Shown: one piece after another, positions 43,215 to 50,493 of the stretch
Numbering within the stretch: the stretch's first letter is position 1
Layout: every line of letters begins with the position of its first letter
Assembly (NCBI RefSeq): GCF_047123305.1
Contig: NZ_CP138918.1
Coordinates: 2,604,001-2,668,000 of the forward strand
Direction: 5' to 3'
DNA length: 64,000 nucleotides
Origin: Thalassobius sp047123305
GTDB taxonomy: Bacteria; Pseudomonadota; Alphaproteobacteria; Rhodobacterales; Rhodobacteraceae
The notes under the pieces: generated by a model
Databases searched by the model: none
The model's input: only the letters and a program-made list of their open reading frames with translations
Told to the model about the DNA's origin: nothing
Position numbers and translations under genes: made by a program

Positions 43215-43227
43215 CTATCCTTTTGCG
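43215..43227 (-). promoter_or_regulatory. Recurrent motif upstream of algA
   Basis: CTATCCTTTTGCG, twelve of thirteen bases identical to the site before algF, 82 bases before the algA start. Confidence 0.5.
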
Positions 43228-43309
43228 CATTTTACTAATCCACCGCACAGGCCCGCCGCGTCTGAGATCCCCTAAGCTGAAGACATCATTCAAGAAAGAG
43301 AGGGTTCTC

Positions 43310-44737
43310 ATGATTATTCCAGTCATTCTGGCCGGTGGCACCGGCACCCGTATGTGGCCTGTGTCGCGTAAGGCAAATCCCAAACAATTCGCGCGTATCC
43401 TGGGGGCAGAAACCCTGTTTCAGAAAACCGTGCGGCGGTTGGCGGATGACCGCTACGATCGCCCCTGCGTGGTCACCAGCGAAGACTGCCGTTTCATCGC
43501 GCAGGAGCAGATGATTGATGCCGGTGCAACCAACGTGCTGCATCTTGTGGAACCTGTGGCCCGCAACACGGCCCCGGCTGTGCTGACCGCTGCGCTGGCC
43601 CATCGCGACCAGCCTGACGCGCTGCTGCTGATCTGCCCCAGTGACCATGCGGTTGATGATGACGCTGCCTTCCACGCCGCGATGGAGCTGGCGCGGGAAC
43701 CGGCCTCCGGGGGCGAGGTGGTCTGCTTCGGGGTTTACCCCACAGGCCCCAGCACCGCCTATGGCTACCTGGAGGCCGATCGCGGCAGTGACCTGAAAGT
43801 GCAGAAAGTCACCTCTTTCACCGAAAAGCCGGACCTGGCCACCGCACGTGAACTGCTGGGCCGTGGCAATTACCTGTGGAATGCGGGCATCTTCATGATG
43901 CGGGTTGATACTGCGCTGGCGCTTTATAAAGACCACGCACAGGACCTGCTGTCGCCCTGCCACGGTGCGCTGAGCCTTGGCGGAGAAGACCTTGGGTTTC
44001 ACCGTCTCAACCGCGACGCGTTCAAACGGTGCTGCGCCATCTCCTTTGATCGGGCGATTATGGAGCGACTTGGAGGTTGCACCATGGTTGCCATGGATTG
44101 TGGCTGGGCGGATCTCGGCAGTTGGTCTGCCGTACGTGACAAACACGTCGAAAAACCGGGCGGAAATGTCCTGATGGGGGATGCCAGCGCCATTGATTGC
44201 CGCGACAGCCTGCTGAAGTCCAGCAACAAGGACATGGCGCTTGTTGGGCTGGGTCTGGACGGGATCGTCGCCATCGCCACCGATGATGCGGTGCTGGTTG
44301 CAGATGCATCGCGGTCGGAAGACATTGGGCAGGCCATTGAGGTGCTCAACGCCAAATCCGCCCCACAGGCCGAAGAGTTCCCGCGCTGCTACCGCCCTTG
44401 GGGGTTTTATGAAACCCTGTCGCTGGGCGCACGGTTCCAGGTCAAACGCATCATGGTGAAACCCGGTGCTAAACTGTCGTTGCAAAGCCACGTTCACCGG
44501 TCAGAGCACTGGGTGGTGGTCGAAGGCTCGGCGCTGGTGACTGTGGGCGAAGAGACCAAGCTGATCAGCGAAAACGAAAGCACCTATATCCCGCTTGGCG
44601 CGGTGCATCGGTTGGAAAATCCCGGCAAGCTGCCGCTGTCGCTGATCGAGGTGCAGTCGGGCTGCTACCTCGGGGAGGATGACATCACCCGCTATGAAGA
44701 CATTTACGCCCGAAATGTCGAAGAAGACGTTGCCTGA
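43310..44737 (+). CDS. algA: Mannose-1-phosphate guanylyltransferase / mannose-6-phosphate isomerase
   Basis: A 475-residue bifunctional enzyme. The N-terminal nucleotidyltransferase has VILAGGTGTRMWPVSRKANPKQF, and the C-terminal cupin isomerase has RPWGFYETL and IMVKPGAKLSLQSHVHRSEHW. It provides GDP-mannose from fructose-6-phosphate-derived mannose phosphates (together with a phosphomannomutase not found here). AGAGAGGG precedes the ATG at 43310. A strong terminator follows, so algD has its own promoter. Confidence 0.95.
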   Translation: MIIPVILAGGTGTRMWPVSRKANPKQFARILGAETLFQKTVRRLADDRYDRPCVVTSEDCRFIAQEQMIDAGATNVLHLVEPVARNTAPAVLTAALAHRDQPDALLLICPSDHAVDDDAAFHAAMELAREPASGGEVVCFGVYPTGPSTAYGYLEADRGSDLKVQKVTSFTEKPDLATARELLGRGNYLWNAGIFMMRVDTALALYKDHAQDLLSPCHGALSLGGEDLGFHRLNRDAFKRCCAISFDRAIMERLGGCTMVAMDCGWADLGSWSAVRDKHVEKPGGNVLMGDASAIDCRDSLLKSSNKDMALVGLGLDGIVAIATDDAVLVADASRSEDIGQAIEVLNAKSAPQAEEFPRCYRPWGFYETLSLGARFQVKRIMVKPGAKLSLQSHVHRSEHWVVVEGSALVTVGEETKLISENESTYIPLGAVHRLENPGKLPLSLIEVQSGCYLGEDDITRYEDIYARNVEEDVA

Positions 44738-44820
44738 TTGGGATCCTGAAGGGAGGTTGCCAGGGGGTGGTCTGACCCTCTACAGCCCCGGTTACTGAAC
44801 TGAAGGGTATCCCGGTAGAG

Positions 44821-44853
44821 AACCCGTGCGAGCGCTAGCACGGGTTCTTTTTG
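44821..44853 (+). terminator. Rho-independent terminator after algA
   Basis: AACCCGTGC / GCACGGGTT stem with an 8-base loop followed by CTTTTTG, ending the transcript from algA. Confidence 0.85.
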
Positions 44854-44869
44854 TTGTTATTTTTCAGCT

Positions 44870-44885
44870 GTATACCAAGGGTTAG
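44870..44885 (-). promoter_or_regulatory. Weaker copy of the cluster motif upstream of algD
   Basis: GTATACCAAGGGTTAG; the reverse complement CTAACCC-TT-GGTATAC resembles the CTAACCC-AAA-GGATAG sites but with substitutions. It lies 94 bases before algD. Confidence 0.3.
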
Positions 44886-44979
44886 TTGTGCTGATCTTCC
44901 GCCCCTTCTCCTCTCCTTTTTGACGCCCCTGTGCCTTGGCCCAGCCCGCTAGTCTCAAGAAAACCATAGGAGGGTTGTC

Positions 44980-46380
44980 ATGGAACTGTTTAAGCTTGAT
45001 CCCCGCACAGCGGACATCGTGGCCCAGCCGAAAACGGCAGCCAAATCGGCCATTAGCGTTGTTGGGCTCGGTTACGTTGGTGCAGTTTCTGTAGCCTGTC
45101 TGTCGAGTTTAGGTCACCGCTGTGTCGGCGTCGACGTAGACCCTCGCAAAGTGGAACAAATTGCCGCCGGTGAAAGCCCGATCCACGAAAAGGACTTGGG
45201 TGAAACACTGGCAGCAGGGGTGTCGGCGGGGCTTGTTGAAGCCACCGATGACCTGGAAGCTGCGGTCTGGGGCACGGATGTGACCTTTGTTTCCGTCGGC
45301 ACCCCCACTGCTGCAGATGGTGGTTGTGACTACCGCTATATTGAGGCTGCCGCCGAAGGCATGGCGCGGGGTCTGCGGCGCAAACAAGGGTTCCACGTCT
45401 TTGTTATGCGTTGCTCCATTCCGCCGGGCACTACGCTGTCGGTGATGGCACCGATCATCGAGCGGATTTCGGGCCGTAAGGCGGGCCGTGATTTTGGCAT
45501 CTGTTTCAACCCGGAATTCCTGCGCGAAGGTGTGGCGATTGCGGATTTCCACAATCCGCCGAAAACCGTCATTGGCACCACCGATCTACGCAGCGCCGAG
45601 ATCCTGCGCGAGATCTACGCGCCGGTGGATCCCAATCCGATCTTCACCACCATCGAAGCGGCGGAAATGGTGAAATATGTCGACAATGTCTGGCATGCCA
45701 CCAAGGTATGTTTCGCCAATGAGGTGGGGCGGCTGTGCAAACCCTCGGGCGTCGACAGCCGCGAGGTGATGGACATCTTCACACAGGATCACAAGCTGAA
45801 CCTGTCCGCTTATTACCTGAAACCCGGCTTCGCCTACGGCGGGTCCTGTCTGCCCAAAGAGGTGCGGGCGGTGCAGCATATGGCCGAAGCAGCGGGCATT
45901 GATCTGCCGATGATTGGCAATCTTGAACGCTCCAACCGAGAACATATCGACGAGGCAATCCGCATGATCCGCGCCACCGGCGCACGCCGTGTTGGCATCC
46001 TTGGCCTGGCCTTCAAGCCCGGCACCGATGATCTGCGCGAAAGCCCGATTCTGGAGGTCATGGCTGCACTGCATGAAGAGGGCATTGCCCTGCGCGTTCA
46101 TGATCAGGCAATCACGCCGGACACCCCGCTGGAGGGGCAGTTGGCCTATGTGCGCCACGGCTCAACAGGGGGCGCCGCACTGGCGGAAAAATTGCCCAGC
46201 CTGCTGCGCGATGATCTGAACGAAGTGGTGGAAGGCGCTGAGGTGCTAGTGGTGACCCATGCCGATCCGGCCTACCGCAAGGCCGTTCGCCGCTGCCACA
46301 ACCGTGCCGTGATCGATCTGGTTGGCCTGTTTGACGAACGTGGTCAGACCGAGACTCGTCTGGAAGGCATCGGCTGGTAA
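44980..46380 (+). CDS. algD: GDP-mannose 6-dehydrogenase
   Basis: A 466-residue NAD-dependent sugar-nucleotide dehydrogenase that makes GDP-mannuronate. Signs are the Rossmann motif VVGLGYVGAVSVACLSSLGH, FNPEFLREG, and KPGFAYGGSCLPKEVRA with the catalytic cysteine. The phrase SCLPKEVRA favours GDP-mannose over UDP-glucose dehydrogenase. It has about 30 extra N-terminal residues compared with Pseudomonas AlgD. AGGAGGG precedes the ATG. An RTX gene follows by 50 bases. Confidence 0.9.
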   Translation: MELFKLDPRTADIVAQPKTAAKSAISVVGLGYVGAVSVACLSSLGHRCVGVDVDPRKVEQIAAGESPIHEKDLGETLAAGVSAGLVEATDDLEAAVWGTDVTFVSVGTPTAADGGCDYRYIEAAAEGMARGLRRKQGFHVFVMRCSIPPGTTLSVMAPIIERISGRKAGRDFGICFNPEFLREGVAIADFHNPPKTVIGTTDLRSAEILREIYAPVDPNPIFTTIEAAEMVKYVDNVWHATKVCFANEVGRLCKPSGVDSREVMDIFTQDHKLNLSAYYLKPGFAYGGSCLPKEVRAVQHMAEAAGIDLPMIGNLERSNREHIDEAIRMIRATGARRVGILGLAFKPGTDDLRESPILEVMAALHEEGIALRVHDQAITPDTPLEGQLAYVRHGSTGGAALAEKLPSLLRDDLNEVVEGAEVLVVTHADPAYRKAVRRCHNRAVIDLVGLFDERGQTETRLEGIGW

Positions 46381-46430
46381 TCCCTGATCGTTCATCCCCA
46401 CAAAATACCGCAGTGAAAGGAGACATTCTT

Positions 46431-49049
46431 ATGCCGACGCTTCATGACGATCTAATTCAGGGTTCTGGCCTGTCCGATGACCTTGCAGGGGGGGCGGGTG
46501 CTGACACAATGGTGGGCCTCTCCGGCGATGACACCTTGGCCGGCGACAGCGGAAACGACCTGATCTATGGCGACTACACCGAGGCCAATCTGCTAGGTGA
46601 TGCCGGGGCTGCCCTCAGCTTCTCGGACTATGCGGCGCTGGGCGCTTGGCAGGCCGCGACACAGGCCAGTGGCCATCAGCAGATCAGCCAGACCGTCAGC
46701 ACCGAGGCAGGTGGCGTCTATGAGATGACCTTCTCGATGGCTGCGAATTTTGCCGGTGGCCATGTGGATGCCGGGATCGAGATCTTGGTGGACGGGGTGG
46801 TTGTTGAAACCGTGACCAGTCAGAGCGGTGTATTCTCCGATCACACACTGACTTTCACCGCCAGCGATGACAGCAGTGAAATCACCCTGCGCGCGGTGGA
46901 TGGCGGTGGCGGTGGGCCGGATATCGACACCTCCGGCGCAGTCTATACCACCCCGGTCACGGTGACCCTTGGTGGCACAGAGGTGGAGGTCGCCGGTTTT
47001 GCACCGGGGCAGGCCAATCTTTATCAGGTGTTCAACGGCACTCTGCATGTGTTTGACACTGAAACCGCGACCTATCAGCAGGTGGGGGCGGATGGCAGCG
47101 TTAACGTAAATGCCATTGGTTTTAACCAGGAAGACGGGTTGATCTACGGCGTGGCCGTGGGCAACGGGCAGGATGCGCTGGGCAATGCCGTGTCCCGTGA
47201 CGATCTGGTGATGTTTGACGCCGAGGGCAATTGCTACCGCATTGGCGAAGGCCCGTTCCGCAGCTGGACCGGGGATTTCGACGATCAGGGCAATCTGTGG
47301 ATCTTCAACTCACGCCTCAACTTCCTGAGCCGGATTGATGTGAACACGCTGGATGCCAATGGCAATCCGGTGGAAACGCGGATTGATCTGAACGACGCCC
47401 TGTTTGGGCAGAATGTCTATGACCTGTCATTTGATGCCAGCACGCAAAGTTTCAGCGGTGTGGCGCGGGGGGGCTCAGAGGGGGCACCGGCGACCTTGGT
47501 AACGGTTGATATCTCGGGCGACACGCCGCAGGTGTCCAGCATTCAGGTGACCCATACCCAGATCGGCGACACGTTGATGACTGGAACCCCTGCCATCACC
47601 TTTGGGGCAGCGATCTATGACACCGATGGTGTGCTCTATGTCGGCGGCAACTCGGGCGATCATGACATGAATGATGCCACGCCCAGGGCGGGCGGCATCT
47701 ACCGGGTTGAGATTGATCCGGAGACACAGACTGCTCGGCTGGTGCTGGTTTCGGACGCGCCGCGGTCCTATTCCAACGACGGGGCGGCGGATCCCAATGC
47801 GCTGAGCCCCTTTGTGCCGATCGACCTCGAGTCGACGGTTCTGGTCCGCGACCTGGAATTGGTGGCCACTGTTGAGGGCGTTTTGAGCTACGACGATGAT
47901 CTGTCCGGCGGCGGCGGTGCTGATACGATGGAAGGCGGCATCGGTGAGGATCTGCTGACCGGCGGTGCCATCGGCGACAGCCTGATGGGCGGTGACGGCA
48001 ATGACAGTTTGCATGGTGGTGCGGGATTTGACGCGGTACCGGCCGGTCCGGCCTCGACCTATGATGCGGAGGGGCTGCGCTATGACCATCTGGGCAATCT
48101 GCTGCCTGAAAATGATGACTGGCTTGCCGGAGGGGCGGGTGATGACCTGATCGCAGGCTCGGCTGGACACGACACGTTGCTGGGCGGCACCGGAGCTGAC
48201 ACATTGGAAGGCGGCACCGGTTTTGATCACCTTATGGGCGGCGCAGGCGCGGACCATCTGAATGGGGGCAGCGACCGTGACACGCTGGAAGGCGGCAGCG
48301 GCGATGACACGCTGGACGGCCGCGTCGGTGATGATCTGCTGCAGGGCGGCACCGGGGCGGATCTGCTGCTGGGCGGCAGCGGCGACGATACCCTGCAAGG
48401 GGGCGAAGGGGCTGACGATCTGCGCTCTGGCAACGATGATGATGTGCTGGAAGGCGACGGCGGCGCCGATACGTTGGACGGTGGGCGCGGCGATGACCTG
48501 CTGGATGGCGGGGCCGGGGCTGACAGCCTGCTGGGCAATTCCGGTGATGACACGCTTACCGGCGGCGCGGAGGGCGATACGCTGAGCGGCGGCTCCGGCC
48601 ATGATGTGCTGGACGGCGGTGAAGGGCGCGACCGGATGAACGGTGGCTCAGGCGACGATGTGCTGAACGGTGGCGACGGCCGCGATACGCTGGCGGGTGC
48701 CTCTGGCGCAGACACGCTGGATGGCGGCGCGGGCCGGGACAACCTGTTCCTTGGCGCTGGAGATGACATCGCCACCGGCGGCGACGGTGCCGACCGCTTT
48801 ATCTTCCGTGACCGGGATCTGGATGGATCAACGGTGGAGATCACCGACTACAACATGGGTGAGGGGGATTACCTGGATCTGCGCGGCGTCGATATCGCTG
48901 ACAGTCTGAATTGGTTTGAAACCTCTGTCACGCAGTCCGGCACCGGTGACATCACCGTGACGCTGGACAGCTGTACCATTCAGCTGACGGGCACCGGGCT
49001 GGATCTGACAACCCAATCCGGTGACCTCTACGATAGCTTCGTCTTCTGA
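46431..49049 (+). CDS. Large RTX calcium-binding protein with a propeller-like middle domain
   Basis: An 872-residue protein: a first block of GGxGxDxL repeats (about residues 15-45), a lectin-like beta segment (about 55-165), a middle region with NLYQVFNGTLHVFDTET, GFNQEDGLIYGVA and DFDDQGNLWIFNS that recalls DUF6923-type propellers, and then about 300 residues of nonapeptide repeats (490-790). The C terminus ends DSFVF, as expected for a type I secretion signal. It has no parallel-helix module of AlgE-type epimerases. AAAGGAGA precedes the ATG. It is probably a secreted, Ca2+-bound matrix protein. Confidence 0.85.
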   Translation: MPTLHDDLIQGSGLSDDLAGGAGADTMVGLSGDDTLAGDSGNDLIYGDYTEANLLGDAGAALSFSDYAALGAWQAATQASGHQQISQTVSTEAGGVYEMTFSMAANFAGGHVDAGIEILVDGVVVETVTSQSGVFSDHTLTFTASDDSSEITLRAVDGGGGGPDIDTSGAVYTTPVTVTLGGTEVEVAGFAPGQANLYQVFNGTLHVFDTETATYQQVGADGSVNVNAIGFNQEDGLIYGVAVGNGQDALGNAVSRDDLVMFDAEGNCYRIGEGPFRSWTGDFDDQGNLWIFNSRLNFLSRIDVNTLDANGNPVETRIDLNDALFGQNVYDLSFDASTQSFSGVARGGSEGAPATLVTVDISGDTPQVSSIQVTHTQIGDTLMTGTPAITFGAAIYDTDGVLYVGGNSGDHDMNDATPRAGGIYRVEIDPETQTARLVLVSDAPRSYSNDGAADPNALSPFVPIDLESTVLVRDLELVATVEGVLSYDDDLSGGGGADTMEGGIGEDLLTGGAIGDSLMGGDGNDSLHGGAGFDAVPAGPASTYDAEGLRYDHLGNLLPENDDWLAGGAGDDLIAGSAGHDTLLGGTGADTLEGGTGFDHLMGGAGADHLNGGSDRDTLEGGSGDDTLDGRVGDDLLQGGTGADLLLGGSGDDTLQGGEGADDLRSGNDDDVLEGDGGADTLDGGRGDDLLDGGAGADSLLGNSGDDTLTGGAEGDTLSGGSGHDVLDGGEGRDRMNGGSGDDVLNGGDGRDTLAGASGADTLDGGAGRDNLFLGAGDDIATGGDGADRFIFRDRDLDGSTVEITDYNMGEGDYLDLRGVDIADSLNWFETSVTQSGTGDITVTLDSCTIQLTGTGLDLTTQSGDLYDSFVF

Positions 49050-49070
49050 AGGGAGGGCAGGATGCGCGTT

Positions 49071-49682
49071 TTAACCAAACCCGGCTTCTTTGGCGATCAC
49101 CGCCGCATGGGTTCGGTTGCGCGCATCCAGCTTTTTGCAAAGGGTCCGTACATGCAGTTTGATCGTCACTTCCTGAAGACCAAGATCGCGGGCGATCTCT
49201 TTGTTGGACTTGCCATCACAAAGCCCCGCCAGCACCTCGTTCTCACGCTGGCTCAGCTGGTTGTCGAAAGGATCCTCAGTCGAGTTGGCGGCCTGCATGA
49301 CATCTGCCGGAATGTAGGTTTCCCCAAGCGCCATGAAACGGATTGCGTTGACCATGCTTTTGGCGCCCATCGTTTTGGGCAGGAACCCCAGCGCCCCGGC
49401 GTCAACCGCCTCTTGCGCCACGGAATTGGGAGCGGTGCCGGACAGGATGGCAAAGGCCTGTTGCGGGTTGCCATCAATGGCTTTGCGCAGACCTTGCAGC
49501 CCGTTCATGCCAGGCATCTTGTAGTCCAGCAGCACGAGGTCAAACGGGCCTTTGGCATCAATCACCTGCAGCGCTTCGTCCAAAGTGCCGGCGGAAAGCA
49601 CCTGAATGCGCCCCTCGGCGTTCAGGAAAACCGTCAGCGTGTCGCGCACCATTTCGTGGTCGTCAGCAATCAAAATTCGCAT
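49071..49682 (-). CDS. NarL/FixJ-family response regulator
   Basis: A 203-residue protein with a receiver domain (MRILIADDHEMVRDTL, phospho-acceptor in LVLLDYKMPG, lysine in FLPKTM) and a C-terminal LuxR helix-turn-helix (LSQRENEVLAGLCDGKSNKEIARDLGLQEVTIKLHVRTLCKKL). It is convergent with the RTX gene and divergent from the molybdopterin-fold gene and hybrid kinase, its probable partners. GAGAGGGTG precedes the ATG. Confidence 0.93.
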   Translation of the reverse strand: MRILIADDHEMVRDTLTVFLNAEGRIQVLSAGTLDEALQVIDAKGPFDLVLLDYKMPGMNGLQGLRKAIDGNPQQAFAILSGTAPNSVAQEAVDAGALGFLPKTMGAKSMVNAIRFMALGETYIPADVMQAANSTEDPFDNQLSQRENEVLAGLCDGKSNKEIARDLGLQEVTIKLHVRTLCKKLDARNRTHAAVIAKEAGFG

Positions 49683-49852
49683 TTTTCACCCTCTCCTCTA
49701 AACCAAACTCGTAAACTCTGAACTCGTCTCAATATGTGCGACGCTCTTAATAGTAACGGAGCATAACACGGATTCGTTAAATTTGCTTTCCTGACCTTAA
49801 GGCGAATGCCGTTCTGGCGGATGCGGCCAAGAGGTTATGCTGCAAAAGTGCT

Positions 49853-49890
49853 GGGTTAGGGGAACTAACCCAAAGGATAGTTTTCTATCC
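49853..49890. promoter_or_regulatory. Compound inverted-repeat region between the response regulator and the kinase operon
   Basis: GGGTTAG-N5-CTAACCC (49853-49871) is followed directly by AAA and GGATAG-tttt-CTATCC (49875-49890). The inner part TAACCCAAAGGATAG repeats the motif seen upstream of algF, alg44 and algA. It is 67 bases from the start of the gene at 49957 and about 170 from the response-regulator start. The rest of the 274-base intergenic region shows no further feature. Confidence 0.6.
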
Positions 49891-49956
49891 TCCTGAACCG
49901 AACAGCCTGAGGTTGCCCTATGTCAATTTGGCAGCACGCAGAAAAAGAGGTTCAAA

Positions 49957-50484
49957 ATGTTCGGTCTTCCCAGCCCCCGTAAACGTCTCACACCCCGCAA
50001 AACCATCCCCCATCTGGCAGTGGCTGCTGCGCTGGCGCTGGCCTGTGTTGCAGCGCCCATGACACCCGCGCTGGCCAATGCCGTGTTAAAGGTCACACCC
50101 GCCGCCGAGGCGCGGGTGGTAGAATTGGATCTGGACACATTGCGGCGCATGCCCAGTGAGACGATCACCACCACCACCATCTGGACCGAGGGCGAGATCG
50201 CCTTTACCGGCGTGTCGCTGAAGACACTTGTGCTGGAAATGGGGCTGACCACCGCTGAGATGAGCTTTGTGGCGCTGAACGACTATGCGGTGACCATTCC
50301 GCTGTCGGATGCGGTCGAAAACGGGCCGATCATTGCCTATGAAATGGACGGCAAACCGATGTCAGTGCGGGACAAAGGTCCGCTTTGGGTGATTTATCCC
50401 TTTGACAGCAATCCCGAGTATCAGGCAGAAAAATACTACTCACGCAGCATATGGCAGCTGCATCGTGTCGAAGCTGTGAATTAA
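49957..50484 (+). CDS. Periplasmic protein of the molybdopterin-oxidoreductase (sulfite-oxidase-like) fold
   Basis: A 175-residue protein with a signal peptide (about 1-41, ALANA) and a domain like COG3915/Oxidored_molyb proteins (LDTLRRMPSETITTTTIWTEGEIAFTGVSLKTLV, ALNDYAVTIPLSDAVENGPIIAYEMDGK, GPLWVIYPFD). The only cysteine is in the signal peptide, so the molybdenum-coordinating cysteine of sulfite oxidases is missing. The hybrid kinase starts ten bases later, so it may be a periplasmic sensing partner for it, not an enzyme. Confidence 0.8.
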   Translation: MFGLPSPRKRLTPRKTIPHLAVAAALALACVAAPMTPALANAVLKVTPAAEARVVELDLDTLRRMPSETITTTTIWTEGEIAFTGVSLKTLVLEMGLTTAEMSFVALNDYAVTIPLSDAVENGPIIAYEMDGKPMSVRDKGPLWVIYPFDSNPEYQAEKYYSRSIWQLHRVEAVN

Positions 50485-50493
50485 GCCGGTGCA

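Noticed and set aside
47475..48602. Frames opposite the RTX repeats
   Set aside because: The repetitive GGxGxD codons create long open frames on the other strand; the repeats themselves are explained by the RTX protein.
47900..48800. Tandem DNA repeats or a CRISPR-like array
   Set aside because: The short repeated units are in frame, degenerate and encode calcium-binding nonapeptides.
46431..49049. AlgE-type mannuronan C5-epimerase
   Set aside because: RTX repeats are present, but no parallel-helix catalytic module or its motifs could be found.
49957..50484. Lipoprotein signal in the molybdopterin-fold protein
   Set aside because: The cysteine in LALACVAAP is not in a proper lipobox, and a better type I cleavage site (ALANA) lies further on.
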